Notes under the pieces: generated by a model
Database searches by the model: none
What the model was told of the DNA's origin: nothing
Seen by the model: only the letters and a program-made list of their open reading frames with translations
Program-made: the position numbers and the translations under genes
DNA from: Posidoniimonas corsicana
GTDB taxonomy: Bacteria; Planctomycetota; Planctomycetia; Pirellulales; Lacipirellulaceae
Direction: 5' to 3'
DNA: 64,000 nucleotides
NCBI RefSeq assembly: GCF_007859765.1
Contig: NZ_SIHJ01000003.1
Span: 248,001 to 312,000, forward strand
Shown here: in pieces, positions 1 to 9,514 of the stretch
Layout of the letters: every line of letters begins with the position of its first letter
Numbering within the stretch: position 1 is the stretch's first letter

Positions 1-175
1 CTACCGGAGCGGGGGCGTTGGCGAGTCGCAATCGGCGCTTATCACCGGGGATCCTACTTGGACTACGTACGACACCGACAAGGCTCTGCTGTACCGCGTA
101 TACGGCGAGTACGTCACCGCCGACGCGGCGTGCGAGGTGATCGAGGGCACCTGGGAGTGGGGCGCGCTGCCGTAG
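1..175 (+). CDS. 3' end of a gene of unknown function (partial)
   Basis: The reading frame is open from base 2 and ends at a TAG at 173-175, giving the last 57 residues of a protein whose start lies outside the window. The fragment is rich in Thr, Tyr and acidic residues (it contains TTYDTDKALLYRVYGEYVT and ends EWGALP), which would fit the end of a secreted beta-sandwich protein, but no family can be named. The overlapping frame starting at 58 is a long antisense shadow of the neighbouring barrel gene and was not chosen. The next gene converges on it from the opposite strand with a 65-base gap. Confidence 0.5.
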   Translation, partial: YRSGGVGESQSALITGDPTWTTYDTDKALLYRVYGEYVTADAACEVIEGTWEWGALP

Positions 176-240
176 CGTTCTGCAACTCGCCACCGGCTTC
201 CGGAGCAAGCGGCCGTACGCAACCGGCCGTAGGCGCGGGG

Positions 241-1998
241 CTAGTACGTCAGGATCGCGTCGACCGCGAAGCTGGTCTGATCGCTGCCCGGCGCGCGGTC
301 AAACCGCAGCTCGGGCCGCATGACGAAGCCCTCGAGTGGGCGGTAGTTGAGGCCGAGCGTGGTCTCGTAGTAGGAGGTCCCGTCGGTCTTCCACCACTCC
401 GCCCGGGCGCCGACGCCCCACCGGCAATTGAGCGCGTAGAGCAGGTAGTTGTTGAGCCCGATCTGGTTGTCGTTCAGGCCGGTCCCGGTGAGGTCGTCGT
501 AGTTGACGTAGTCGGACTGCAGCACGTAGGTCAGCCGCGGCGTGACAGCCACATCCGCCACGATGCTGTGGGTATAGCCGCTGCCGCCGCCGCTGCGGGC
601 GCCCAGGTTGCCCGCGGTCGCGACGTACGCCAGCGTGACGCTCGACAGCGGCCGCGCGGAGAAGCCGCCAACAAACGTGCTGCCGCCGTCGGTCTGGTCG
701 AACCCGGTGTCCCAGCCGAGCGTGTAGCCGAGATAGACCTCCAGCCCCCAGGGGTTTCCGTAGGGCTGGTAGGTGGCCAGGGCGCCGGTGTGGGTGAACG
801 GCTCGCTGTTGAACATCGTCAGCGAGTGACTGTAGAAGAAGTTGTCCGGAGCGGTCACGACCTCGTAGCCGACCGGCGTGAAGAAGTGCCCGAAGATGAG
901 CGACCACTCGTCGGCGGCGAGCTGCCCATACAACTGCGGGATCGCCCAGCCGTAGATGCCGTGGTCCAGCGACGCGTCCCACGACCCGAAGCCAGGGGTG
1001 TCCGCGCGGGGGTTGCCGAAGGCTTGCGTCTTCTGCGCGTCGGTTCCGTACATGAGGTCGAAACGGAAGCCCCAGTCGGGGCCGTGGCGGCCGTCGGCCT
1101 CGCGGCCGATCCAGAACCATTGCTGCTGCCAGCGGATGCCCGAAGGCACGTCGTTGAACGCCCGCAGGTCGCCGAATGAAGTGGACCGCGGGGTCTGATC
1201 GGTGTGATAGCCGAGCTGGGTCCAGCCGCCGACATCAATCCGCGGGTCGGGGCCAACCGGTCCGCCCAGCAGGCCGGCGGGCAGCCACGCTCCAAACTGG
1301 AGGAACTCGCCGAAGCTGTCCGCCAGGTAGCCGGGGCTGCTGGAGTAGCCGTAGGGGGCGCACGCATCGCCGCAGCCGGGGCCCACGCCGATCATCGGAT
1401 CGCCTGCCCAGGTGCTCTCGGACGGCTCGATGGCCGGGCTCACAAGGTCCGGCTGGCCGAGGCTGGGCTTGGTGGAGGGCCGCCCGGCGGGCAGTTCCTC
1501 CAGCACAATCGGGGCGGTGGGGTCGTCGGTTTCGTACTGGGCGGTTGCAACAGCGGTGAACGCCGGGCCAGTGAGTGGCGCCGGGGCGATGTCGAGCTGG
1601 GTCGCGAGCAGGGTCTGACCCGTGTCGTGCCGCACCCGGGCGACCGACCCGACCAGACCCTCCAGGTCCAGCGAGGTGGTTGGTTCGATGTACCGGTGCA
1701 CGGCGCCGCTGGCATCACGGAGCACGTAGGGCGGCTCGTCAGGCCGCCCGGCGGTATTGTGGTCGAGCACCCACTCATTCGGGCCAAGCGCCGGCATTCG
1801 GCGGGCGATTGGGGTCGCCTGTGGCGCGGCGGGAGCGGGGAAGCTACGCGGGGCCGGCGAACTCGCTGCAGGCCCTCCCTCCCAGCGGTTCGGCGACCAG
1901 CCCAAGTCGGGGGATTCGGCCAATGCGGACTGCCAACCGGCCGCGCACGCGGCGGCCACAAGGGCAATCGATAGCAGATTGGTCGGCCTGCGGTGCAT
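241..1998 (-). CDS. BBP2-type outer-membrane beta-barrel (porin-like) protein
   Basis: Predicted secreted protein of 585 residues. Residues 1-27 form a signal peptide (positively charged start, hydrophobic core, ending S-A-L-A). Residues about 30-240 are proline-rich and probably disordered. From about residue 245 the protein shows alternating aromatic/glycine segments typical of outer-membrane strands, with features of the planctomycete BBP2 (putative beta-barrel porin-2) family: W-I-G-R-E-x-D-G, F-R-F-D-L-M-Y-G-T-D, G-H-F-F-T-P-V-G-Y-E and F-Y-S-H-S. It ends with the strand FAVDAILTY, a normal barrel C-terminus. It probably sits in the outer membrane; a pore function is inferred from the family only. 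It is followed on the same strand by nothing related. Confidence 0.8.
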   Translation of the reverse strand: MHRRPTNLLSIALVAAACAAGWQSALAESPDLGWSPNRWEGGPAASSPAPRSFPAPAAPQATPIARRMPALGPNEWVLDHNTAGRPDEPPYVLRDASGAVHRYIEPTTSLDLEGLVGSVARVRHDTGQTLLATQLDIAPAPLTGPAFTAVATAQYETDDPTAPIVLEELPAGRPSTKPSLGQPDLVSPAIEPSESTWAGDPMIGVGPGCGDACAPYGYSSSPGYLADSFGEFLQFGAWLPAGLLGGPVGPDPRIDVGGWTQLGYHTDQTPRSTSFGDLRAFNDVPSGIRWQQQWFWIGREADGRHGPDWGFRFDLMYGTDAQKTQAFGNPRADTPGFGSWDASLDHGIYGWAIPQLYGQLAADEWSLIFGHFFTPVGYEVVTAPDNFFYSHSLTMFNSEPFTHTGALATYQPYGNPWGLEVYLGYTLGWDTGFDQTDGGSTFVGGFSARPLSSVTLAYVATAGNLGARSGGGSGYTHSIVADVAVTPRLTYVLQSDYVNYDDLTGTGLNDNQIGLNNYLLYALNCRWGVGARAEWWKTDGTSYYETTLGLNYRPLEGFVMRPELRFDRAPGSDQTSFAVDAILTY

Positions 1999-2120
1999 CC
2001 TATGTGCGCCGCATGCGTAGCGGCGCCGCCCGGAATAAGGTGTTTCCAGGCGGCTTCTAGCACCCTAACAGGCCGACGGCAATAGCAGCGGTCCGGCGAG
2101 CAGCGTCACGCGGCGGCGTG

Positions 2121-2762
2121 CTAGCGTCCCCGCTGCTGCTGCATGCCCGGGTAGAAGTGGGAGTAGTACATGAATCCCGTCGGATGGCCCGTGGGCGACT
2201 GCTGCTGTGACCCCTGCGGGTTGAAGGCCGGCTGAGCCGCGTAGGAGCGGACCTTGCGGTCGATGGCCTGCGTCTCGAGTTGCAGCGTCTGGTTAAACTG
2301 CTGCTGACGGAGCTGCGGGCGGACCAGGGTGTTGTACGTGTCAAAGTCGTCTGACAGGCCTTCCTGGAACAAGTTCAGGTAAGGGCTGACGGTTGGACCA
2401 CGCGACGCGGTAGAGAACGGCTTGGCGCTGGTTCCACCCCCGCCGAACGAGTTAAAGGTCGCGGCGTTGCGGCGCGGGGCGAGCGCGCCGGCCGATAGCG
2501 CTTGTGTACTCGATACCGTTCCCATGCTGCCACCGGTAGATGGGTTGACCACGCGGACCTGCGACTGGGCAATGGTCTGCCGGTTAATGGCCCCGGCGGT
2601 GTACTGGTTGCCGATCGAGTTGGTCTTGATCTGGTTCAACTGAAACTGCGTGGTGTCCGACAGGGGCGCAGGGGTCTGTGCTGGCAGAACCCCACTCACG
2701 GCCACGGACAGAATCGCACAGACAGGCGTCAACCAACGGAACATCGCTACGCTCGCTTTCAT
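2121..2762 (-). CDS. Secreted protein of unknown function, Gln-rich
   Basis: About 213 residues starting at MKASVAMFRW; an in-frame start 15 bases upstream (2777) is possible, but the chosen one gives a clean signal peptide (hydrophobic core T-P-V-C-A-I-L-S-V-A-V-S-G-V, cleavage near L-P-A-Q). The mature part has low complexity, rich in Gln, Ser, Asn and Thr, with a glycine-serine central stretch and a C-terminal part rich in QQQ. No domain is recognised. It lies upstream of, and on the same strand as, the barrel gene with a 122-base gap, so the two could be co-transcribed and both act in the envelope; that is inference only. Confidence 0.6.
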   Translation of the reverse strand: MKASVAMFRWLTPVCAILSVAVSGVLPAQTPAPLSDTTQFQLNQIKTNSIGNQYTAGAINRQTIAQSQVRVVNPSTGGSMGTVSSTQALSAGALAPRRNAATFNSFGGGGTSAKPFSTASRGPTVSPYLNLFQEGLSDDFDTYNTLVRPQLRQQQFNQTLQLETQAIDRKVRSYAAQPAFNPQGSQQQSPTGHPTGFMYYSHFYPGMQQQRGR

Positions 2763-3035
2763 TCCCAAGAAACACACCGGGCCCAGCCCGGCTTTGCGGG
2801 GGAGTCTTACCCAATGCTAATGTGCCGCGGTCCGTAGGACAAATTTTCTCCGGCCGCTGACGCTCGGAAACGGCGGGGATGGCAACCTCAGGGCCGGCAT
2901 CCGCTTTAACCCGCACAGCCGGTCGAAGGGAGAGGTGGTGCAGATGAGTGACCCTTCTGGATTCCGACTTGCTGAACGCCGATCAATAGGGGTACAGTGC
3001 ACGCCTGTACACACGCCTTCTTGGGGTCTACCGCC

Positions 3036-5450
3036 ATGGATGTCGCCGCCCTGCTTCGCAGAATCCAGGCCCGGCCGGACTACGCCGGTCAGATTGAACA
3101 CGTTGAGGTGCTCGAAGAGCGGACCGGACAGTTCGGCTCGCCGACCGTGCCGCTGCCCGCTCTCCTGCAACGGCTCCTGGCCGGATGCGGCGTCGAGCAG
3201 CTCTACTCCCATCAGGTCGAAACCCTCGAGTCGGCCCGCGCCGAAACGGACACGGTGGTCGTGACCGGCACCGCCAGCGGCAAGACGCTCTGCTACAACC
3301 TGCCGATCCTCGAGTCCGTGCTCGCCAACTCGGACGCGAGGGCGTTGTACTTGTTCCCGACCAAGGCGCTCGCGCAGGACCAGCTGAAGAACCTGCTTGA
3401 GCTGCTGGCCGTGGAGCCCGAGGTCGGCGCCCGGATCAAGCCCGGCGTCTACGACGGCGACACGCCCACCGCGCAGCGCCGGCGGATCCGCGACGAGGCG
3501 TCGCTCGTGCTGTCGAACCCCGACATGCTGCACGCGTCGATCCTCCCGTACCATCCGAAGTGGGCCGGGTTCTTCGCCGACCTGAAGTACATCGTGATCG
3601 ACGAGGTGCACACCTACCGCGGCATCCTCGGCGCGCACGTGTCGGCCGTGCTGCGTCGGCTATTGAGAATCTGCGAGCACTACGGCGCGCACCCGACGTT
3701 CCTGGCGGCCAGCGCCACCATCGCCAACCCGGGCGAGCTCACGGCGCGGCTCATCGGCCGCGATGTGCGGGTGGTCGACAACGACGGCGCCCCCCGCGGC
3801 CGCAAGCACTTTGTGATGTGGAACCCGTCGCCGCTCGGCAAGGACGCGCTGGCGCGGCGGTCCACGGCCGACGACGCGGTGCTGTGGATGGTCGAGTCGC
3901 TGAAGGCGGGCGGGCAGGCGCTCTCCTTCGCCCGCACCCGCCAGGCGACCGAGCTGATCTACCGCTACACCAAACGCCAGCTGGAGGAGCAGCACTCGCC
4001 GCTGGCCGCCAAGGTCCGCGCGTACCGCGGGGGCTACCTGCCGAACGAACGCCGCGAGATCGAGCTGGACCTGTTCAGCGGCGAGCTGCGCGGCGTGGCC
4101 GCCACCAACGCGTTGGAGCTTGGCATCGACATCGGGTCGCTCGACGTGGCGATCCTGGCGGGCTACCCGGGCGCCATCGCCAGCTGCTGGCAGCAGGCGG
4201 GCCGCAGCGGGCGGCGGCAGGACGAGTCGCTGGCCGTGCTGCTGGCCGGCAACGACCCGGTCGACCAGTACCTGCTCCGCAACCCGGACTACTTCTTCGC
4301 CCAGAGCCCCGAGCAGGCGGTAGTCGACCCGGACAACCCATACGTGCTCGCCAAGCACCTCAAGAGCGCCGCCTTCGAGCTGCCGCTCACCGCCGAAGAC
4401 CTGGCGCTCTTTGGCCCGCTGGCGCAGCCGATCGCCGAGGTGCTGCGCGACGAGCGGCAGCTGACCGAGATCGACGGGCAGTACTACTCGCCCGGCGGGC
4501 AGAACCCGTCGGTCGGGGTCAGCCTGCGGCACATGAGCGACAACATATTCAGCATCGTGCTGCGGCACAAGCAGACCTCGCACCGCGACGCGCTGGCGAC
4601 CGGGACTCCCCCGCTCGACGAGCAGGCCCACACGGTTATCGCGAACGTCGACTCGATCAGCGCCCCAGAGCTGGTCTACCCCGAGGCGATCTACCTGCAC
4701 AACGGCGAGACCTACCTCGTCCGCGAGCTCGACCTCAACGGCAAGGTGGCGTACGTCGAGCGCCGCGAGACCGACTACTACACGCAGGCGGTGCTGGAGA
4801 GCAACGTGCTGTTGACCAAGGAGCGTGAAAAGTCGGCCGAGCTGCCGACCGCCGAGGTCGGCTACGCGGAGGTGGATGTGTCGTGGCAGACGGTGGCGTT
4901 TAAGAAGATCCGCTTCGAGACTCGGGAGAACATCGGCCTGGGGCCGGTCGACATCCCCGCGCAGAACCTCCAGACCACGGCGGTGTACGTCTCGCCGAAC
5001 GACGCCACCCGCGCCGCGATGAAGGAGGCCGGGCTCCGCGCGTCGGAGGGTGTAGCGGGGCTGCGTAACCTGGCGGTGGTGGCGTTGCCGATGGTCGCGA
5101 TGTGCGACAGCCGCGACCTGGGCGGCGTGGTCGACAGCAAGAACCTGGGCCGCTCGACGGCAATCCTCTACGACCGCTACCCGGGCGGGCTGGGCTACTC
5201 CGAACGCGGCTACCGCAGCATCCGGCAGCTGCTGGAGCTCTGCCTGGACATGGTCGCCGGCTGCCCTTGCGAGGAGGGCTGCCCCAGCTGTGTCGGCATG
5301 CCGGAGTTCCGCCCCGCGCTGCACAGCGACCCGGACCTGTCGCGCTCGGCGCCGATGCCCAACAAGCAGGCGACCATCCGTCTGCTGGAGTTGCTCACCG
5401 GCAGCCAGGTGGCCGCGGCCGTGTCGGCCGATGCGTGTGCGGCTTCGTAG
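3036..5450 (+). CDS. DEAD/DEAH-box helicase with C-terminal cysteine cluster (MrfA/YprA-like)
   Basis: Superfamily 2 ATP-dependent nucleic-acid helicase of 804 residues. Motif I is VTGTASGKT (residues 76-84), motif II is DEVH (189-192), motif III is S-A-T, and a helicase C-terminal domain follows with the arginine-rich motif VI (Q-Q-A-G-R-S-G-R-R). The last 150 residues carry a CPCEEGCPSC cysteine cluster (C743, C745, C749, C752), the metal-binding mark of the DUF1998 domain. This architecture is that of Bacillus YprA/MrfA, a DNA-repair helicase (mitomycin repair). A GTG 39 bases upstream could also start the frame, but ATG at 3036 gives the usual start M-D-V-A-A-L-L. Cytoplasmic DNA repair is the likely role. 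Confidence 0.88.
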   Translation: MDVAALLRRIQARPDYAGQIEHVEVLEERTGQFGSPTVPLPALLQRLLAGCGVEQLYSHQVETLESARAETDTVVVTGTASGKTLCYNLPILESVLANSDARALYLFPTKALAQDQLKNLLELLAVEPEVGARIKPGVYDGDTPTAQRRRIRDEASLVLSNPDMLHASILPYHPKWAGFFADLKYIVIDEVHTYRGILGAHVSAVLRRLLRICEHYGAHPTFLAASATIANPGELTARLIGRDVRVVDNDGAPRGRKHFVMWNPSPLGKDALARRSTADDAVLWMVESLKAGGQALSFARTRQATELIYRYTKRQLEEQHSPLAAKVRAYRGGYLPNERREIELDLFSGELRGVAATNALELGIDIGSLDVAILAGYPGAIASCWQQAGRSGRRQDESLAVLLAGNDPVDQYLLRNPDYFFAQSPEQAVVDPDNPYVLAKHLKSAAFELPLTAEDLALFGPLAQPIAEVLRDERQLTEIDGQYYSPGGQNPSVGVSLRHMSDNIFSIVLRHKQTSHRDALATGTPPLDEQAHTVIANVDSISAPELVYPEAIYLHNGETYLVRELDLNGKVAYVERRETDYYTQAVLESNVLLTKEREKSAELPTAEVGYAEVDVSWQTVAFKKIRFETRENIGLGPVDIPAQNLQTTAVYVSPNDATRAAMKEAGLRASEGVAGLRNLAVVALPMVAMCDSRDLGGVVDSKNLGRSTAILYDRYPGGLGYSERGYRSIRQLLELCLDMVAGCPCEEGCPSCVGMPEFRPALHSDPDLSRSAPMPNKQATIRLLELLTGSQVAAAVSADACAAS

Positions 5451-5463
5451 TGGGGCTTGTGGG

Positions 5464-6186
5464 CTAATCGCGGTTGTAGACGACCGGCATCCTGCCCCGC
5501 CACTCCGCCCACAAGTCATCGCGGGTAGCCAGCTCGGCCATCACGTGCGCCACGTTGATCCGGCTCGTCTTTCCTGGGTCGAAGATCGCGCTGCGCGTCG
5601 GTGAGGCGTGAAGCGTGTAGCCGCTGACCTGTTCGGCGTTGATCAGAGTGTCGGGGCGGACAACGGCCCACTCGATGAATGAGGATTGCCGCCCGATCCG
5701 GCTCCGCAGGAACTCGGCGGCGCCCTCGTTGTCGGCGTGGGGCGGCACGAGGGCGCGGATCAGGCCTAGCACGCACCGCTGCGCTGTCGACACGCGTTCG
5801 TTAAGGTCCTTGTTGCGGACGCCGGCCGAACTCATCAGCACCAGCCTCACCGGTTGGGCAGGCCGGTGCGACTCAACCGCGGCGCAGACGCGTCGCACCG
5901 CGTCGGTCACCAGCCGGCGCGGCGGCCCGAACACGCCACGGAGTGTCAGGTTGTGACCCAGGCACGAGGCGACGGCGCCGCAACTCATGACCTGGTTGGC
6001 CAGTTCTTCGTCGGGGAGGTCGAGGACGCTGGCGGCGGTCACCTCCAGGAGGTCGTGGCTGCGGATCTCTTCCGGCAGCCGGTCGGGCGAGCGGACGATC
6101 GCCCGCACGGGCTCGCCCCGGCTCAGCAGTTGGGCGACGAGCAGCCGACCGGTCGCGCCGGTGGCGCCAAGAACGAGGGTGGGCAT
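5464..6186 (-). CDS. NAD(P)-binding SDR-type oxidoreductase (NmrA-like)
   Basis: Protein of 240 residues starting MPTLVLGATGATGRLL. The opening G-A-T-G-A-T-G is the dinucleotide-binding glycine motif of atypical short-chain dehydrogenases, followed by R-A-I-V-R-S, the basic segment that usually contacts the NADP phosphate. The central S-C-L-G-H-N and L-M-S-S-A-G-V segments fit the Rossmann strands of the family, but there is no clear Y-x-x-x-K catalytic pair, so a redox-sensing or epimerase-like role is as likely as a dehydrogenase. The substrate is unknown. It converges with the helicase gene (13-base gap) and follows the next gene on the same strand by 16 bases, suggesting a shared transcript with it. 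Confidence 0.8.
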   Translation of the reverse strand: MPTLVLGATGATGRLLVAQLLSRGEPVRAIVRSPDRLPEEIRSHDLLEVTAASVLDLPDEELANQVMSCGAVASCLGHNLTLRGVFGPPRRLVTDAVRRVCAAVESHRPAQPVRLVLMSSAGVRNKDLNERVSTAQRCVLGLIRALVPPHADNEGAAEFLRSRIGRQSSFIEWAVVRPDTLINAEQVSGYTLHASPTRSAIFDPGKTSRINVAHVMAELATRDDLWAEWRGRMPVVYNRD

Positions 6187-6202
6187 CGGTGGGGTAGGGG
6201 GG

Positions 6203-7990
6203 CTATTCGGTGGGGTACGTCAGCACGTGCAGCGGGCCCGCGCTAGACAAGAGCGGCGCGAGGTTGTTGTCGGTCACGATCGCAGTGAAGGTCGTCGGCT
6301 GGCCGTCCAGCAACATCTCACGCCCAACCAGCCGCACGCCGTGGCTGTAGTCGACATAGGTGCGGGTGTGGACGGTCGTGACCGGCTGGATCGGCTCGCC
6401 CGACAGTCGGCGCCAGCCGTAGATCGCGACGCGCCCCGGGCGTTCAGCCAGTCGGTTGGTGAGCACCAGGTCCTTCTTGACGCCGCAGATCAGTCCTGCG
6501 GCGCCGGCCCGCTGCGATTCGATGATCGCGTTGTGCTGGGCGAAGGTGCGGAGGGCCTCGCGTCGCTCGGTGAGCGGCCGCGGGGCGAGTTTCACGACGG
6601 CGTTCTGGTCAATCTGATCAACCATCCGCGCGGTCGGCAGCGTGCAGCCGAAGCGGTCCGCGATCGCCTGGGCGCTCATCGGCGTCATCGGCATCCGCAC
6701 ATAGTCGCCATCGGCGCCGACCGCCAGGTAGTCGGGCGTCACCATGTAGGTGAGTGAATGCTCGTTCCCCGTCGCGTCTGCCGCCGTGACCTTGATTGGC
6801 GTGAACGCCCGCAGCCGGTCCGGCAGGTTTCCTGCCGCAAGCTGCTGGACGATTGCCGATTCGCGCTGGTGTGGCGGCAGATCGGCGACCTGCTCAACAA
6901 ACCGCGCGCCGGCGATCGCGTCGGCCGCGCGGGGCGGTAGCGGGGGGGCGGCTGGCCTGCTCGGCGTCGCGTCTGGCGGGGGCTGGATCCAATCCGTGTA
7001 GGCGCGGGGGCCGGCGAACTCGCCCCAGGCCCCGGCCTGCGGGGCGCCCAGCGTCGCCGCGTAGAGCAGGCCGTTCATGTCGCCCACCAGGGCGGTGTGC
7101 AGGATCTTGTTCTCTGGATTCCGGTGCACCTGCATCGTGATCCGGCCGTCGAGCGCACGGATGACTTGGAAGTCGCCTTCGACAGATTCGTCGATGGAGA
7201 AGTCCTGGGCAAATCGGTCGCGCATCCGGCCGGTGGCGCGGTAGGTCCCGCCTGTGGGACCGACGACCCGCTTGCCTTGGTAGGTGATGTTGCGGTCGTC
7301 GTAGGCGAGGACGATCAGCCGGCGGTTGGGATTCTCTTGCAGCCACTCCAGGAACTTGGCGCCGTGGCCGCTCTGCTCGTTGTAGCTGTAGTTGGCGTCA
7401 AGCAGTGCGATGCGGCTGATCTCGGCAGGGATCTGCTCGTGGGCGTCCAGCACTCCCCAGACAAAGCTGCCCCCGCCGCTATGTGCGGCGAGCGTGACGT
7501 CGGTCGCATCGACGGGGGCCAGCATTTTCACCGCGCGGTAGACGGCCGCGATTTGTTCTGCTCGTTCCGGCGCTCCCCGCCGCCACGCGGGCCAGCTCAG
7601 TCCCTTCGCCTCCAAGCAGGCGAGCAAGATGTTCTCATCGGGAGAGACCTCGCGGAGCCGCCGCGTCTGCGCGGCGATGTGCTGGATGTCAAAGTGCCAG
7701 TCTAGGCCCTCCCGCAGCTGGCAGCCGAGCGTCTGCTCGATGGTGTTGCCGTTGGGCAGCGCGTAGAGGATCAGCCTAGTTGGGCGATCGGCGTCGAACT
7801 GTTCCACAGGGGGCGCGATCACGCGGACGCGGACGTCCTGGTCGATGGTCTCTTCGCGGACCTGTTCGTCGAACCATGGGTCGGTGTGATAACGCGGTAA
7901 GACGTCTCCAAGACAAGCTGGAGGCGACGCAATCATCACCAATACAAGGAGTGGTCGGTACGCGGCAGCGTTTGGAGGTGAACGGCGCAC
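6203..7990 (-). CDS. Secreted alpha/beta-hydrolase-like protein
   Basis: About 595 residues when begun at the GTG at 7990. This start gives a short signal peptide (V-R-R-S then A-A-Y-R-P-L-L-V-L-V-M-I-A, ending before L-G-D-V-L-P). The longest frame, from 8152, would run into the divergent neighbour and has no signal-like N-terminus. A nucleophile-elbow-like motif A-H-S-G-G-G-S-F is followed by I-A-L-L-D-A, as in alpha/beta hydrolases; the usual G-x-S-x-G is changed to H-S-G-G-G. A proline-rich linker leads to a C-terminal part of about 230 residues without recognised family, containing AVGADGDYVRMPMTP. Substrate unknown. Likely periplasmic or extracellular. It is 16 bases upstream of the SDR gene. 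Confidence 0.65.
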   Translation of the reverse strand: MRRSPPNAAAYRPLLVLVMIASPPACLGDVLPRYHTDPWFDEQVREETIDQDVRVRVIAPPVEQFDADRPTRLILYALPNGNTIEQTLGCQLREGLDWHFDIQHIAAQTRRLREVSPDENILLACLEAKGLSWPAWRRGAPERAEQIAAVYRAVKMLAPVDATDVTLAAHSGGGSFVWGVLDAHEQIPAEISRIALLDANYSYNEQSGHGAKFLEWLQENPNRRLIVLAYDDRNITYQGKRVVGPTGGTYRATGRMRDRFAQDFSIDESVEGDFQVIRALDGRITMQVHRNPENKILHTALVGDMNGLLYAATLGAPQAGAWGEFAGPRAYTDWIQPPPDATPSRPAAPPLPPRAADAIAGARFVEQVADLPPHQRESAIVQQLAAGNLPDRLRAFTPIKVTAADATGNEHSLTYMVTPDYLAVGADGDYVRMPMTPMSAQAIADRFGCTLPTARMVDQIDQNAVVKLAPRPLTERREALRTFAQHNAIIESQRAGAAGLICGVKKDLVLTNRLAERPGRVAIYGWRRLSGEPIQPVTTVHTRTYVDYSHGVRLVGREMLLDGQPTTFTAIVTDNNLAPLLSSAGPLHVLTYPTE

Positions 7991-8161
7991 TTGGGCGGCC
8001 TCGATTGCGGAGGGAAAGGTGGGACGACCACTATAGCAGCGTCGGTGATGCTTTGCAGTTTGCCCCCGGTGGATCGCCGGTGTTAGATTAGCGACCGCCG
8101 TTTTCCGCAGCACAACCTCGCGAGCAGGATATTCATGGCAGGGCTGCGCCAACCGCTAGCG

Positions 8162-8875
8162 ATGCGATTCAGCGTGCGGACGCTCTTGGTCGTGACCACA
8201 GTCCTGGCTGTGGCGGTCGCGCTGTGGCCGCGTCCCGCGCCGTCGCCGCTCGGGTACGAGATAGGCCATCCCAGGATGGACATCAGTTTGGAGCTGGCCG
8301 GAGCCCCGCTGGTGGCTCACGGCACGCTGTTCGAGGCGCCGGTGAACAAAGCCCAGAATCGGCGTGTTATGGCGCCCCCGCCGCTGGGGAACCACGTTGT
8401 CGTGCTGGTTGATGACCTTACCAGGTCAAACCGGGAATGCGCAGAGCGGATTGCCAGCCACCCCGGCTTTGGCGAGGCGCGCCCGTCGGTCCACTTTCTG
8501 AAGCTGAGTGGACAGGCATCGGGCGAGATCCGCAGCTTCGGTGGCCGTTGGGGGTGGGAACGCAGCGAGAGTGTGGAGGGCGCGCTGACCGCGGTGATGG
8601 TGATGGATCAGCTTGGCTTTCGCGTTCCCAAAGAGATCAGGCAGCCGATGGGACTCGCCGGCGCTCCAACCACGATCACATTCGCATCGGGCGCGTCGTT
8701 GGAGGTCTGCTACACCAACGACTGGGGAATCTTTTACCTGCGTGAGGTGGCGGGGCCGGAGCGGCTCACGCGGCGTCTCGTGGTGCACCCGTACGATTCG
8801 CACTCACGCCGGCACGAGGAGGCGATTGTTCATGCGCACCGCACCGAGCGCGACACGCAGACGCCGAGCGACTAA
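8162..8875 (+). CDS. Small membrane-anchored protein with RFSVRTLL start
   Basis: Protein of 237 residues from the ATG at 8162 (an in-frame ATG at 8135 is 27 bases further up). The N-terminus M-R-F-S-V-R-T-L-L followed by V-V-T-T-V-L-A-V-A-V-A-L is a signature I associate with many planctomycete proteins of unknown function; it gives one membrane segment or an uncleaved signal. The rest (about 205 residues) contains VVLVDDLTRSNRECAERIA, resembling a small alpha/beta domain, and no catalytic motif that I recognise. It is transcribed divergently from the hydrolase gene, with about 170 bases between the starts. Function unknown. Confidence 0.65.
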   Translation: MRFSVRTLLVVTTVLAVAVALWPRPAPSPLGYEIGHPRMDISLELAGAPLVAHGTLFEAPVNKAQNRRVMAPPPLGNHVVVLVDDLTRSNRECAERIASHPGFGEARPSVHFLKLSGQASGEIRSFGGRWGWERSESVEGALTAVMVMDQLGFRVPKEIRQPMGLAGAPTTITFASGASLEVCYTNDWGIFYLREVAGPERLTRRLVVHPYDSHSRRHEEAIVHAHRTERDTQTPSD

Positions 8876-8890
8876 CCGGTTAACCTCAGG

Positions 8891-9514
8891 CTACTCAAGC
8901 GGCAGCTCACCCGACTCGCCGAACCGGAACTCGCAGCCCAGCCTGTGGGCGGCGCCGTCGGCCTGGGTCCACCGGACCTCGCCGAGCACCTGGATGCCCG
9001 GGAAGCCGACCGAGCCGCAGTCGATGAGCAGGTAGGCGGCCTCGTGCGGCTTGCTGAGCTCTACGCAGCACCCCGAGGGTGAGACGTTCAGCAGTCGGGC
9101 CTCGACGGCCAAACGGGGCGACGCCAGCGTCGCGTCGAGCGGCACCACCGTCAGGGTGCGGTCGGTCGTGGTGCGTGGTTCGGAGCGCCGATCGGTCTGC
9201 TGCAGAGCGCTCTCGACCGAGCTGACCACGCGCTCGCTCTGCTGCTGGGTGAACGCGTCGGGCGTGGGCAGGCAGTCGCGCCGGAGTCGCGGGGCCGCGG
9301 CGTTGCGGGCCTCGGTGTAGTACCAGCGGCCGCACTGCGGGCAGTCGACCGGCGAGGCCCACGCGCCCGGCTGCGGCGACGGCCAGTCAAGGCGGCGGCG
9401 GCAGCCGCAGCACTTGCCGATCATGACGGTCGTCGGCTCTGGTTGGCCGACCCCGCTCGCAACGCCCAGCGGCGCGACGATATCGGGGCCCAGCACTACC
9501 TTGCATTGGTTCAC
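8891..9514 (-). CDS. Zinc-ribbon protein with C-terminal PilZ-like domain
   Basis: Protein of 207 residues with a GTG start (9514) preceded by GAGG. Cysteines C35-x2-C38 and C58-x2-C61 form a small zinc ribbon (K-C-C-G-C and C-P-Q-C-G). Residues about 110-207 resemble a PilZ domain: L-L-N-V-S-P-S-G-C-C-V-E-L corresponds to the D-x-S-x-x-G part of the cyclic di-GMP binding motif, with Asp replaced by Asn, and HRLGCEFR to the end of the barrel. The upstream arginine pair is not clear, so c-di-GMP binding is uncertain. It converges with the preceding gene (15 bases apart). A link to motility or exopolysaccharide control is inference. Confidence 0.65.
   Translation of the reverse strand: MNQCKVVLGPDIVAPLGVASGVGQPEPTTVMIGKCCGCRRRLDWPSPQPGAWASPVDCPQCGRWYYTEARNAAAPRLRRDCLPTPDAFTQQQSERVVSSVESALQQTDRRSEPRTTTDRTLTVVPLDATLASPRLAVEARLLNVSPSGCCVELSKPHEAAYLLIDCGSVGFPGIQVLGEVRWTQADGAAHRLGCEFRFGESGELPLE

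Noticed and set aside
58-1179. Long plus-strand frame opposite the barrel gene
   Set aside because: Its product is Arg/Val/Ala-rich with no motif or ribosome site, and the minus-strand gene has a signal peptide and family features. G+C-rich DNA makes such shadows common.
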